Below are positions 46,774 to 59,701 of a DNA stretch of 64,000 bases, piece after piece. Position numbers and translations under genes: made by a program. The DNA comes from Euphorbia lathyris (lineage: Eukaryota > Streptophyta > Magnoliopsida > Malpighiales > Euphorbiaceae), in the NCBI RefSeq assembly GCF_963576675.1, contig NC_088916.1:14298501-14362500 (forward strand). Direction: 5' to 3'. Each line of letters starts with the position of its first letter. Position 1 is the first letter of the stretch. The notes beneath the pieces are model-generated. The model saw nothing but the letters and a program-made list of their open reading frames with translations. It ran no database searches and was not told the origin of the DNA.

Positions 46774-48697
46774 TGAAGTGTGGAGAAAATTGCAAGTATA
46801 AAACTAATATTTTTTTTTATTAAATTCAATACTTATACAAAAGTCCACTCACTCAATACATATGGACACTTTTTTCTTCTTCTGAACTCACTTTCTTCTC
46901 TTTTTATTTTATTTTTATTTCCACAGTTAGCTCACCTATATGCACTACTCCATGCTTATCTATTTATACTAAAACTATGTTGACTACCAATTACAATATT
47001 AGCCACAAAATATGTTGGTGAAAGTCATCCACACAATATATAAATATGGTTGTGGCATTAGACAAGACTTTCAAATTCTAGACAATTCTTTTAAAACTCT
47101 ATGTTGTATATTTCTTAATACTCTCCCCCTCAACACTGATTTTTAATAGCTCATACTTGCTAGCTATTCGAAGTAATTTTTCTAAAACTTTTTTTATGAC
47201 CTTTCTCCATTCATTGTTTGAAGATGCTTCTTCATACATCAAAAGCTCCTTAAGTGATTCTTCGGTCACTGTCGTATTAGCGTACATATGATTTGGTTTA
47301 CTTTGTCTTGTTGACCTTCACACTTATGATTGATGCTCCTTGTTGATGCTTATGGCAAGATGAGGTTTTCCCGTCCCATTAGGATCGCAACACTGCTCTT
47401 TGTTGTTCTCCCTCGACCTAGGTTGCTTTGGTGACTCCTTTCGGGCATCTATCTTGTTCATTTCCTCATCGAAACGCTCCTCGAGTTGTTCCTCATGACC
47501 ACCTAGATCTTCAATGATCAATATAGAATTGACGAGCTGAACGGGATCTAGTCTCATCATTGGTTCCTCCTCCTCTTACTGCCTAACAACAAACAATTGC
47601 TCTTTCTTTCCATCTACTATGGATGATTTGACTATCACAAGCTCTAACATGGAACTTGAAGTCTGAAAATCTCAATCTTCTTCACTTTCTTCTTGAGTAT
47701 GTGTGGATGTAACTACGTTTTCTTCTACTTTCCTGTACCAGCAATCCCGTGCATAATGACCTCTTTTGCCACAATCATAACATTGGTTGTTCTTTTGTCG
47801 ATACTCCTTCTCGTCTTTTTCATTATGGTTATGACTGTGGTGAGATCCCCCTTATTGCCAACTCTTTCCATCTATCTTCTTTAGATCTTTCTTTGAATCT
47901 CAGTTTCACGGTTTGTGGATCATTTCCATCTTTATTACTAAAAAGAGCTTTATCTTCATCATTCACTGAGACTTTAGACATTTGTTTATCTAGAGCCTTT
48001 TAATTAGCCAGAATATTTTCTAATTCATTTAAATTTGGCTCTTTAGCCCATCCACGGGTTAATGTGACAATCGCGTTAAATTCGGGACGTAACCTATGGA
48101 CTATTATTCTTCTCATTCTCGATTCAGTAATTTTATGTTTAGGATCCAATTTTGAATTTTCTTTACCAATAATTTCCATAGTTCCGGACTGCGCCCTAAA
48201 AAAAACTCGTACCACCACAATCCCAGGTCGTAACTCCTAGCACTCGATAACTGGTCATTGACCGTCTGCTCGTACTCGACCACGTATCGAACCCTGACCG
48301 TCTGCTCGTACTCGACCATGTACCGATCCCTAACCGCCCGCTGTGATAACAATGAAGTGTAGAGGAAATTGCTAGTATAAAACTAATATTCTTTTTTTAT
48401 TATTATTAAATTCAATACTTGTAAAAAGTCCACTCACTCAATACTTTATGGACACTTTTTTTTCTTCTTCTTTAACTCACTTTCTTCTCTTTTTATTTTA
48501 TTTTTATTTCCACCTATGCACTACTCCATGCTGACCTATTTATACTAAAACTATATCGCCTACCAATTATAATATTAGCCACAAAATATGTTGGTAAAAG
48601 TCAACCACACAATGTATAAATATGATTGTGGCATTAGAGAAGTCTTTCAAATTCTAGACAATTCTATAAAAGAATCTGTGTTGTATGTTTCTCAATA
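46774..48697 (-). mobile_element. Short Copia-type LTR element, gag only
   Basis: Two LTRs, 46774-47120 and 48353-48697, both opening TGAAGTGT on the plus strand and highly similar. A purine tract (complement of ACTCTCCCCCTCAA) adjoins the left LTR interior and a TATCACAGCGG primer-site-like word adjoins the right LTR, so it reads on the minus strand. The 1.2-kb interior has gag fragments only, no protease, integrase or RT. Target duplication not found. Confidence 0.8.
47280..48352 (-). pseudogene. Copia gag remnant (UBN2 type) with zinc knuckle
   Basis: Minus strand, N to C: LDPKHKITESRMRRIIVHRL..RPEFNAIVTLTRGWAKEP..NELENILAN (about 48,000-48,150), then CYDCGKRGHYARDC (CX2CX4HX4C, about 47,742-47,785), then a charged linker ending near 47,330. 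Frames shift between these parts. Capsid/RNA-binding protein of the LTR element. Confidence 0.72.
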
Positions 48698-49159
48698 TTC
48701 CAGAGTCATTCGAAAAGTAAAATGTCCAAGGTTGAAATATGAGGTTGTAATATAAAAAATGACAAGATATGAGGTTGTAATATAAAAAATGACAAGTTTT
48801 ATAATTGAACAAATAAAAATTTTATTTTTAATATGTTTTATTATTCTATAAATTATACAATAACATTCTAAGACATGTACAACATACTTTTCGCATGCAA
48901 CTTTTTTTTTTGCAACAAAGTAATTAATTAATTATGTTTTAAACAAATTGAAAGAGCTATCGGGAGACACTCAAAGCTCATAGGGCCAATCAATTTTTCT
49001 TTTTGGAACAAGTTGAGGAGTAATTAGTAACATCATTCAAAATAAGAATTAGGAACTAATAACTAATTGAAGTCTAAAATTAACACAAAAAAGAGAACAA
49101 AAAGATTGTTCAAGCATATAATATAATTGCCACAAATACAATCCCCACTACTCTTAATC
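48698..49159. other. Intergenic between LTR element and B3 paralogue 2
   Basis: AT-rich; a 30-bp unit with ATATGAGGTTGTAATATAAA is duplicated in tandem at about 48,737-48,797. 3' flank of the B3 gene. Confidence 0.45.
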
Positions 49160-52100
49160 CTATGCTCTTCTTCTAAACAACCTTGGAGCAGGTTTCTTTC
49201 TAGACTTGACCACATGTTTTTTTTGCTTTCCATTTTCCTCAAGTGATTCAACTTCTGTTTTAACAGCTAATGATTCATCTTTCCCATCATTCTCCTCAAT
49301 AACACCATTTTTCTCACTTGAGTTCATATCACATGATATCACTTCACTCTCAGATTTATTTTGTGGTTTGGATATTTCATGGTTTGATACCTTACTTGCC
49401 TTCACTTTCTTTGAGTTTTGCTTTGAATGAGGCTTTAACTTATTTTGATCTTCAGATGCATTTGTTGCCTTGGCAGAACCTTCTTCCTCTGCAACATCTA
49501 CTTGTGTTTCACTTGATAATGGTGATGGTGCTCTAAAAATGTTAAGCTGCAAAAGAATCAATTTTTCTTATTAAATTGACAAAAATATATACCATAATGT
49601 TAGTTGTAACTGAAAGCTTTTTCCAAATATAAGTTTGATTGGAGTATTTTCCAATTATTAGGTTATTGACTGCAAAAACTAACAAATTTGGGAGAAGTTG
49701 TAAATTACACAGCTGTTTTAGGGAAATGACTAACAAATAAAAACAGAATTAACAATTAGCACCATAATAACAATTACTAACACTGTTAGAAAACTAGGCC
49801 TAAACGCTTGAAATCCAGAATCTACCTCGATTTTCTCAGATTAGTCTCTCGGAGCGTTTTCTTGGCACCTAGGCAATTTTTAGCTACCTGGACTCCGCTT
49901 AGTCCGCCTCGACGCCGCCTAGGTGCTGCCAAAGCGATAATGAACAAACACATTTATTGTGAATATGTTTTTTGCTTTAATATAATTCAGTTTTGAGTTG
50001 TTTCAAAGACATTGTTGTTGAAATGCCGTTGTTTGCGAATTTTTAAAGATATATGTTGCAAATACAAGTGTTTTTCTATATTAAATAATTTTCTATTATT
50101 ATTTTTAGATAGTATAATATATATTTTAATTGAAGTTATGTAACAATTTGTTGGTTAACAAATAAAAAATAGAAAAATACAAATCCGATTAATCCCCGGT
50201 TAATCTTTGAGGGTCCTGTCTGTCCGACTAACGCTAAGTGTTGATGACTTTAGCTGGTTGGATGAGGAAAGTGTAATCCTGGAAAGGGGGTAGAGTTAGG
50301 GGTCAGGTTTCTTTTTAAGGAGGGAGATATGAAACACCGGGTGAATTGTACAAGTGGCAAGAAGCTGTAACTTGTAAGCAACTTTCCTATCCCTTCCAAA
50401 ATATGGAAGGGTCCATAGTAATTGGCAGAAAGTTTGAGTGAGCTTCTCTGTGAGTCCTTTTTGTCTGCTATCTGCTTCATGTGATTCTGAGCAGAGGAAA
50501 GACATTTATTAATGAAGGAGCTCATGCACTGCCAAGTCAACAGGATGTCCTCAGTTGTGGTAACTTCAGGCACGGCTGGCAAAGTCGGAACCGAGCAATA
50601 CAAGGCTTGCAAAGGACACATCTTAAAATTGCACCGTGGTAGCTGGAGTTGTTCCCACTTCTTTAGGGGGCAAGAAACACATGATACGAAGATAGTTTTC
50701 TAGGCATTGATTGAATCTCTCAGATTTTCCATCAATATGAGGGTGATATGCACTGCTATATAGTAGCTGTGTGCCTAGGAGTTTCATTAATTCTTTCCAA
50801 ATATGCCTATGAAAATTCTGCCGAGCTATGTGATACAACTATCCTAGGCATAGCATGTAACTTAAAGATGTCCGAGGAATACCTTTACAACAGTGGAGGC
50901 ACCGAAAGGATGAGATAAGGGAATGAAGGGCGCTGCTCATAGTTTTTAAAGGCGAAAGGCGATAAGGTATACCTAGAAGCCATTGTTTGTAGGAATAGGG
51001 CGAGTGGGAAGGTGTTTGAATTGAATGTTGTGGAATAAGTTGAGTAGCCAAATCATCACCCACCTATGTGGCCTGGATCTCTTCTAGCCAAGTAGATATA
51101 GCCATAGTGATTGTCAGTGATCGAGAAGTAGGACCAAGTGCATCCTAATACTATCTAGGCAAGGCATCAACCACCTTGTTTTTGTTGGGCTTTGGAGACT
51201 TATAGATCTACTTCTCAATTTATATTTATACTTCTTAAGGAGTATAAATATAGTCTCTTTCTTTGTAATCCGCATCTCTAAAATTATAGTAAAATATCCT
51301 GGCTTGGTAGTGAGTGGCGAACTAGGTAAGCAATTCTTGTGTGTTTGTTTGTGTTTCGTTTATCGTAATTGCATTAGTTCATAACAGTTCTCTACCTTTT
51401 TTTGTTTTGTATTGAATAATGTAGTCCAGCCACAGTAACTTAGAAAATGCCCTTGTGCTACAAATAAGAGTCGGGATTCTGCTCAAATAGATGTTTGATA
51501 CTTTCATGATCTGCCTTAATGATGAAGGGAGCATTCTCAAGGTAGTGTCTCCAAGCGGTGCATGCATAGATGATTGCTAGCAGCTCCGTTTCATAGGCAA
51601 ATAGTCTTTGGTTCTTGGGACTAGGAGTCTTGGAGAGAAAACATAGTGGCATATGGTTCTGCATTAGGACAACTCCCATGCATGTGCCACTGGCATCACA
51701 TTCAAGTATTCTTAAGTAATCAGTTGCTTAAGTTGGCAAAATGCTTCAGATGCACTACGAGTCTAATTGAACTGGTACTTTAGAAGATGAGTTAGGAGCT
51801 TGCGAATACTTTCATAATTCCTAAGGAACCTTCTATAATAACTTATTAGACCTAGAAACCCTCTAAGGCTCTTAATAGAGTTGGGAGGTGGCCAATAAAC
51901 CGCAGCAGCAACCTTAGCAGGGTCTGTTACTACTCCATCCTTAGACAGGATATGGCTTACATAAGCAATTTGGTGGACTCCAAACTCACCAGTTGGAAGC
52001 CTTGGCCGACAGTTATTAAATTATTGTGTAAGCAGCTTAAACACCAATTGAGACTCCACTGAGGGACTGTAGATAAGTATGTCATCAAAGAAAACTAGGA

Positions 52101-55100
52101 CAATTTTCTTACATAGGGCCGGAATATTGAGTTCATGAGTGACTGAAAAGTTGTTAGGGCATTAGTGAGCCTAAACGGCATCACTAGAAACTCATAATGC
52201 CCTGAATGTGTTCTGAAGGCAGTCTTGCCCATGTCTTTCTCCTTCATCCTTATCTGATGTACTCTGCCCTTAGATCAAGCTTAGAGAAAATCCCTACCCC
52301 CTTTAAGTTCATTTATGAGCTCTTGTATCACTAGTATTGGGAACTTGTCCTGAATCGTTGCCTTGTTAAAAGTTCTCTGCAGTCTTGATGGGTTCATAAT
52401 TGATCCTAATAACCATATTTTATTTCACTAAAAATGGGCTTAATGAGCTGTTATTTGTTAGTAATTTCGGACTAAAGGGCCTTTGTTGCAGATTTTGTGA
52501 AGACAAGTAGAAACAGTTGTCACGCAGCCTGTTTTGTAGGAAAAAGCAAAGGAGACTCTATGGACTAAAAGGCAATAGTGTAAAGTGATGGAGGACAGCA
52601 AGGAAAGGAGGCGGGATCAGGGAGAGTCAGCGGCAAAAGAAGATTTGGGGCCTTGAAGTGTTCAAGTGGCCATAATCAATATTAGTTTATAAAAATATAT
52701 GTACTACTTGTGTTTTGAACAATCTGCTTTTATGTACTTTTTAGTATATTTTATCTCTTCTCTCCTAATTAAATAGAGAACTGATTAGAGGAGAGAGGGG
52801 GACTTGACTTTGGATAATTTTGGAAGATCTGAACTTCATCTTCTACAGGAACTCTCTTTAATTCCCGACCTAACTCCATTGATGGGGAGTTATTGCACTT
52901 ATGGTGGTTACTCACTCATAATTATGAGCGAGTAGTCAACCAAATGAGCTGAGCCAGCTCAGAACTGGTGTTGTAAGTTCTCTTTATCTATTTATGAATG
53001 AATTTAGGTTATTTAATGGTGTGTTTACTGATGTTCCTCATGCTTGAGTTTTATAACTCTTATATCAGTGTTTATAAATGATGGGAGACTGCTTTTATAC
53101 TCATTTATCTATCATTAAACATATAAAATTAGAAATGGAAACATAATGGTTTTATATCAAGGGTTTTCATGTTATGGAATGCTACTTCATGTTTAATGCA
53201 AGAAAGAAACACATTTAGGAACGCTTAAATGTTTAGTAAGTCTTAGAATCTCAAGAACACACGAGAGTTGACTTGAGTGAGTCTAAAGTAGATACCTTGA
53301 CCCACATCATATTACATTCATGGATAAATAGAGATAAGTTAACTGGAAACATTCTGTTCATGCTAGGCTTAGTTTGTTCCCTTTCTTTTTATTGCGATAA
53401 ATCTCAGTTCTGTGCATTCTATCTCTATAGATCTGCCGCTCTTACCTCGTTTTAATTAAATTGTATGAAACTAATCCTCAATTAAAGAAAGAAGTTACTG
53501 TCACGCTGAACACCCTGTTTCATAATGTTTTTCATTTAAAATTCTTCATCAATCTTTGTGAAGAATGATACTCTACTTATCATTTTATTACTTGTACCTA
53601 GTACACTTGCTAGAGTCACCTTTTAGGACAACAAGTCTACACAGAACTGAACCTATGCTCAACAAGTCTACACAGAACTGAACCTATGCTCAGTCCACAC
53701 TATACAAACTTCATGCTTGAAACCATAGTAATGACCAAAAAAATAAAAGGGGGAAATTATGTTTAAAAGCGTACCTTAAATTTGTCTGAGTCCACCAATT
53801 CAAACACAACAGCGTCACCATCATCTATTTTATGGTCCAATGCAAATCCCCTCCAACCTCCACTAAGCCCATTCTTGTTGCCAAGGTATCTGGCATCATA
53901 TGTTGAACCATTTTCATCCTCAAGTATCATATCCAAATCTTTTTTTGGCAGATGATCCTTGCAAAACTCAGCAGGAAGCCCCTTAATTTCAAGTCAAACA
54001 AAAAATAAGATTATCTTGCCCAAGTACTAGAATTTTAGGATAAAGTATCAAAATGCTTCAAGGTTCTTGAGCAGTACCAATTTAACCCTAATTTACAAAA
54101 TAGCACCATTTTAGGTCAACGTTTATGAAATATTACCAATTTAGCCCTAGATAAGAGCACTTCATGCCTCTAATGTTTGTGAAAGATACAAATTTAGCCC
54201 AAAATTCCATTATCAGGACTAAATTGATACCAGTTGACAAATGTTGACATAAAATGGTGTCATTTGGTACGTTAGAACGAAATTAGCACTTCCTACAAAA
54301 CCTTATTACAATTTTAGTACCTTATCCCTATAATTTCCATCATCTAAATAATGCTATAATAAGCAGAACTTCCCTATCCTTCTTTTGACTTACCAACCAG
54401 AAACCTTTATAAACATGGGACCGAAGCATTGATTTGACAAAAGATGGCTTCCCAGATTGTAGATTGATTTGGAATTCCTCTGCAGCTTTAAGAGCTTGAA
54501 TTCTATCTTCATAAGCAGCAACTTTAAATTCATCCAATTGTCTTTCAGCATATCTGAAAATTCGAAAGAATTACTCAGACAATCTGTATTCCAGCATACA
54601 AATTAATGAAAACAACTCTTCTCCACCTCCCACATGATGATGAGCTAAACCGTGTCTTCTTCCGCACAGGCGGAAGATCGATATCAACCTAGAATAAGAA
54701 ACAAGTGAAAATAATCACTTGATAATAAGAAAGAACATATGAAGTTAATCACCCAAATTATAGTCATTGATACGTACATCATCTCTGTATGAGATTGCAG
54801 CCCGTGCGCGAGCAGAGCGTCTTGGTTCAACAACCTCTTTTGATTTTAACAGGCGTTGCTAGATAATGTAAAAACAGATCACAAAACAATAATAAGTTCT
54901 ACGATGAATTTCCATAAACATATTCATAATATACACGTTATACCTTGAATGATATTAGTATTACAAACTAATAGAACTTTGATGCTTACAATAAATTTGA
55001 TTTACATAACAACATCTACAAAACCTTAGTCCCAAAATGATTCGGATCGGATAACACTACTAAAAAATTAATGTATTAAAATAAAATTTTAAAGGATATA

Positions 55101-57682
55101 ATTCACTATTGAATATATTCCAATAAGGAAGCCAAATGAATTGCACATGTGTTAAATATCTCATATTGCTCAACAATAGAGCTAAATAACTCTTTATATA
55201 TTAGCGAGGCAATTCTAATTTTTTGAGGTAATTTTAGGATGGGTTAGATTTTTTATTTACATGGTTGCTTTTGATGCAAGTGGGGCGGGGATTCTCCGTC
55301 CCCGTCGGTGACCCGTCCCGATGGGAACGGGGAATCACCGATAAGAATCCCCATGGGACGGGGATGGGGATAATTTTATCCCCCGTGACAAGGGATGGGG
55401 CGGGGATGGGGAATGGTATCCCCGCCCCGTGGGGATCCCCGACCCCGCCCTGCTAATCCCCAACGGATCATCAATTATTCCCCATTATAATTAAAATTAT
55501 ACTTTAAATATTGTAATTTATAACATTTACCTTAAATTAAATAGACTTATTTTCAAATAAAAAATTAAATGGGATAAATAAAACATTAGCCAGTGACTAA
55601 ATGGATATTTTTTCTAACCTAAACTAAACTAAACTAAAGGCATAGTATCTTTCTCATTCGTTTGAACAAAGCCTAAAATTAGAAAGCAGAAGAGAAAAGA
55701 AATATATACTGATTTTAAAAAAATATAAATGGTGATCCCGCGGGGACGAGGGTGTGGAATAGATAAAAAGTGTTTTTAAACGGGGATGGGGAACAAATAT
55801 GTCCCCATCTAACTCGCGGGGACGGGGATGAGAAATGCATTCCCCGTCCCGTCCCGTCCCGCTCCGCCCCGTTTGCATCCCTAGTTGCAAAGCAATGATT
55901 TAGCGTTGAGGACCCCATAGATATTAGCGTAAGGAGCATGTTAACTGTCAGGGCCGGTCCTGGACATAGGTTAGGAGTACGGCCGTTTAGGACCCAAAGC
56001 CAAAAGGGGCCCAAATTTTTTATTTTATATGTAGTAATGTTTTTTTTTTGTAAATGTAGTTATGATACCCATTCAGATATAAAAATGGACCAAATAATAT
56101 GATATTTTAGGTCTAAAATGGATCCAAATTTTTATTTTAAATTTTTAAATATTTTTTTTTTATTAAGGCCTATTATCTCTTATTTCTTCTAGGTACAAAA
56201 CAACCAACATTGAACCATCAACATTGAACCATGTAAAACGTTGGGAGAATATCGTCTCACATATTTAAGTAACCACATAAACGTGGATCAATGAGGGATC
56301 CTTACAAAAGGCATAACGATTAAGGACACGTGTCCAATAACAAGAAAAGGTTTGAAACATATGTTCCTAATCCGCAAAACACGCTATAACTTATAGAAAG
56401 GTGAAACAGGTGCAAAAGTGCATGAACACATGACCAATCAAACATTACCACGTGTAAACGTACCAAATCATAGAGTACTCTTCAATTATCTCTATAAATA
56501 GTCATGGCAAAGAACCAATGTAAGGATTGGTTCGTTGGAAGGCCGATTTTACACATGCTCGATCTTGCTAATTTTTTTTTATATATATGTTATTATCCGA
56601 ATGTTTGGAACTAAGTTTTATGTAAAAATATAAAATTTCTCAAAAATTAAACTAAATTTAGAGTACAACCACTACCAATCCTTAATTTATCAAATTCTAA
56701 TCAAACAGTAAAAAAAAAATAAAAAAAAAAACCTACATAAACAAACAAGTTATAAAGAAAAAAGGGAAATAAAATAAAAAATTTAACTACAGATATGTTT
56801 TGTAAATTTGGCCCCAAGAAGGCCTAACCTTTACCCTTCCTAAGATTTTCTTTTGCAAGGGAGATGGCTGGCTGCATTAATTATCATAACATGGTTTTAG
56901 ACGAGAAGATGCATAAATATTAAAGACATCATCGACTTTTCTAGATCCATACATTCATTGGCCGAGTCAGGATATCTGGAGCTATTTAGCCCTAAGTAAT
57001 TTTCTAAAGTCTGCTGGGCAAATTCTTTTTTGACCCCAATATGGTAAAACCTTTTGGTTTTAACATATTAACTTACACATTAACTTACACGGGTCCAGAT
57101 ATCTGTCCGGTCCGTCCCGATCCGTGTCTCTTGGGTTGGATTGAACAATGATAATTGTTATTAGGTCCAATCCTGTTAAAACTCACTTATTTTTTGAACG
57201 GATTTGGAATTAATAACAATAACACAGGTCGGTCCAGCCCGGCCTGCCTATTAATTAATAGATTTTATATATTTTGTTTCAAAAAAAAATAGATTTTATA
57301 TATTGAATATTTATTTGGAAAACGTACAAAATAAACCTTGTGGTTATACCCATTTTCGAACAGTATCCATGTGGTTTAAAAGTTTACAAAGTGGTACTAT
57401 GTACTTCATTCCGTTAGCAAACACATACCAAATTGACTAACGGTGTTAAAAGTCAAAGAGCAAAGAGTTAATTTGATCCTTATATTTATTTATTTTTATA
57501 AATTGACCCCCTTATTATCTAATTATCACAAACAAACCCCAAAATAAAAAATAAAAATCAAATATACCATCTTCTCCCTCTCTTCTTAATTTTTTTTTTC
57601 TTCTTTCTCTCCTCTCTCTTAATTTCTCTCTCTAAAATAAAGCTATACCCATTAATACTTTCAAAATTTCTTATACATTTTG

Positions 57683-57721
<39 letters not shown>

Positions 57722-58439
57722 TATACCAAACAATTTTTCTTGCATGTCTTTCTTTGCATATTAATTCACCACACAGCTCTTAATTTCTACTCCGACCCTT
57801 CCTCTCCCTATTATATAAATACACTCTTCTTCCCACTCCTCTCCTCACCACCCTTCTTTCATTTCATTTATGCCCTTAATTCAATGGCAGCACTTACTGA
57901 TATTGTTTCCACTGTCTTCAATCACTCCATCCAAAACCACAAACTTTGTCATTCTTTTCTTTCAAACCCAGGTAACAGCTGGAAGAAAGGCTGCTGAACC
58001 TATGCAATGTGCTCATTTTGATGAGGTTTTTAGAATGATTTCAGAATTTGATCATTCTCAAACTGTTCAAATCAATGGCACCAATCTCACTGTTGCTCAG
58101 TCGGAGGAGTCAAGTCAAGCTTCATCTCGACGAAGCTACTGCTTGTGACCGTGTTGCAAAGAGCGCTGATTTGGTTTCTCTCAACATTTCTAGAGAACCG
58201 ATACTTACGGTGTTACCATTGGTTTTGGTGCTACATCTCATCGGCGAACTCATAAAACTGCTGGCCTTCAGGCTGAGCTTATTCGTTTCCTCAGTGCTGG
58301 TATCATCGGAAAAGAGTTTCTTCCCACTAGATATTCCAAAGCTGCTATGCTGGTGAGAACCAATACACTTATGCAGGGCTATTCTGGTATTAGTTGGGAA
58401 ATTCTTAATTCCATGGTCATGCTTATCAATCACAACTTG

Positions 58440-58480
<41 letters not shown>

Positions 58481-58869
58481 TTTGAAAGTGTTGATGGTGG
58501 TAGCTTTATTTTAGTGAGAGAAATTAAGAGAGAAAAAAAAGAAAAAACAAATTAAAGAGAGATGAAGAAGATGGTATATTTGATTTTTATTTTTTAATTT
58601 AGGGTTTGTTTGTGATAATTAGATAATAAGTGGGTCAGTTTATAAAAATAAATAAATATAAGGACCAAATTAACTCTTTTCCCTTTGACTTTTAAAACCG
58701 TTAGTCAATTTGATATGTGTTTGCTAACGGAATGAAGTACATTGTACCACTTTGCAAACTTTTAAACCACATGGATGCTGTTCGAAAATGGGTATAACCA
58801 CAAGGTTTATTTTTATACTTTTCCCTATTTAGTTTTAAGTATTAAATTTTATTTTTTATAATTAAAAAG

Positions 58870-58904
<35 letters not shown>

Positions 58905-59701
58905 TAGATGGGTTACATGGACTGGGCTTGGACTTGATTTTTAAGCCCGAATCCAGCCCGATCAGAACCTGCCTAAATTACTAATGGACTGGACTGATCT
59001 TGGACTGAGGACTTTTATAAAAAAACCCGTATGGTCCAACCTGAACCCAAACAAGTCCGACCTATGATCAGGTCTAATTGACTACAAAATTAAAAGTGTC
59101 TAAATTAAAACCCTAAATAAGTACATTGTTGTTTATAAATTGAACATTTACCCTCGAAACCATTTGGTTGTAGCAGAGTGCTGAAATACCACTTAGACCA
59201 ACTTTATAAATTTAATTTTAATTTATATAATCAAGTACTATTTTAAAGGCTATTCGGACTACACCACTGTTCTTCGCGGTGGTGCCAGAAACTGGGGGCT
59301 CTAGCAAACCGCCATAAAATTGGAAAATATTACATTTTGCACTTTCCAAGCACTTGGATGACATTCAGAAATTAGGCATTACTTTCCAATAATTAGGAAG
59401 GAGGAAAAGAGATGAAGTTTTTACCCTGGCCTTCTTCTCAGGCGTCGAAAGTTTAGAAAGACTCTTCGAGATGTCTGTGATTCCCAAATCCTTGCAAGTT
59501 AAATTTAAAAATGGAAAGAGAAGATAGAACATCAGTGAGTGAATTTCTATTTTCTCAACCTACAGAAAATGAACTCAAAAAAAAAAAAGTTACAGGAGAA
59601 GGAGAAGAGAAGTTGAGCACCTGGAAGCGCTTCTTGTTTTCGTCAAGGCGCTGTTTACGAGCCTCCTCATATGTATTTGAAGGAGCATTATCCACTGCCA
59701 T
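49160..59701 (-). CDS. B3-domain protein, paralogue 2 (At5g42700/At3g19184-like), intact
   Basis: Minus-strand exons 59621-59701, 59425-59490, 54778-54858, 54651-54688, 54394-54553, 53775-53981, 49160-49546; GT/AG junctions, phases 0,0,0,2,0,0; about 339 residues with no lesion. N-terminus [20 protein letters not shown] and [20 protein letters not shown]; basic [20 protein letters not shown]3 fold [18 protein letters not shown] / [15 protein letters not shown] / [19 protein letters not shown] / [11 protein letters not shown]; Lys/Glu-rich tail ending [13 protein letters not shown]3 domains bind specific DNA in the nucleus; targets of this subfamily are not assignable here. Exon 4 uses the weak donor CG-GTTTAG. 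Introns 2 (4.6 kb) and 6 (4.2 kb) hold transposons. Sister of the gene at 36271-43700. Confidence 0.85.
49790..50240. repeat. Dispersed repeat, copy 2 (in B3 intron 6)
   Basis: Ends with ..GGGTCCTGTCTGTCCGACTA and ACGCTAAG, the inverse of the start of the repeat at 45865; CGCCTAGG words lie in the left part (49,850-49,935). MITE-like, non-coding. Confidence 0.5.
50250..52450 (-). mobile_element. Decayed Gypsy retrotransposon in B3 intron 6
   Basis: Minus strand: RT remains (about 51,700-52,450), RNase H (51,458-51,679: [41 protein letters not shown]), integrase core (50,623-50,838: [32 protein letters not shown]), integrase C-terminus (50,250-50,505: [43 protein letters not shown], across a frameshift). 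No LTRs found. Same orientation as the host gene. Confidence 0.82.
52451..53774. other. B3 intron 6, unassigned part
   Basis: No gene or clear transposon. A perfect 31-bp tandem duplication lies at 53630-53660 and 53661-53691 (unit starts AACAAGTCTACACAGAACTG). Confidence 0.5.
54038..54330. mobile_element. Foldback MITE in B3 intron 5
   Basis: GGATAAAGTATCAAAATG at the left is the inverted partner of ..TTTTAGTACCTTATCC at the right, with inner AGCACCATTTTAGGTCAACG paired to TTGACATAAAATGGTG. About 290 bp. The corresponding intron of paralogue 1 is only about 140 bp and lacks it. Confidence 0.65.
55270..55885. mobile_element. G/C-rich foldback element in B3 intron 2
   Basis: The left arm (about 55,275-55,460) and right arm (about 55,735-55,885) are inverted, imperfect arrays of GGGGATGGGG, GGGGCGGGGA and CCCCGTCCC words around an AT-rich core. 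The right end (inverted) reads CTAGGGATGCAAACGGGGCG. Runs of four G tracts could fold as G-quadruplexes. A related end appears at 63612-63863. Confidence 0.65.
55886..57307. other. B3 intron 2, unassigned part
   Basis: A hAT-style word CAGGGCCGGTCCTGG stands at about 55,949 without a clear partner. The rest is AT-rich with oligo-A/T runs; no gene. Confidence 0.4.
57317..58825. mobile_element. Pack-MULE-like element carrying a PAL fragment
   Basis: Terminal inverted repeats of about 390 bp (57317-57715 and 58440-58825) start GGAAAA..AAATAAACCTTGTGGTTATA and include TA microsatellites next to the internal part. Flanking 9-mers TATTTATTT (57308-57316) and TATTTAGTT (58826-58834) differ at one base, fitting Mutator-like insertion. 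The interior holds a captured gene segment. No transposase. Confidence 0.82.
57884..58436 (+). pseudogene. Captured phenylalanine ammonia-lyase fragment
   Basis: PAL deaminates phenylalanine at the entry of phenylpropanoid metabolism. Visible pieces in shifting frames: [52 protein letters not shown], then [48 protein letters not shown]. This corresponds to the N-terminal third of PAL, ending before the MIO-forming Ala-Ser-Gly. Frameshifts separate the pieces, so no enzyme results. It is divergent from the usual angiosperm PAL, so a PAL-like relative is possible. Confidence 0.78.
58835..59424. other. B3 intron 2, right part
   Basis: A TA microsatellite at about 58,872-58,901 and AT-rich spacer with words such as AAGCCCGAATCCAGCCCG; no gene. 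Confidence 0.4.

Noticed and set aside
46769..48702. Target duplication of the gag-only LTR element
   Set aside because: The flanking 5-mers (TAGAA and TTCCA) do not match, so none is claimed.
57680..57997. 105-residue ORF starting in a TA microsatellite
   Set aside because: Its upstream part is the inverted repeat of the Pack-MULE; only the PAL-like part is meaningful and it is split by frameshifts.
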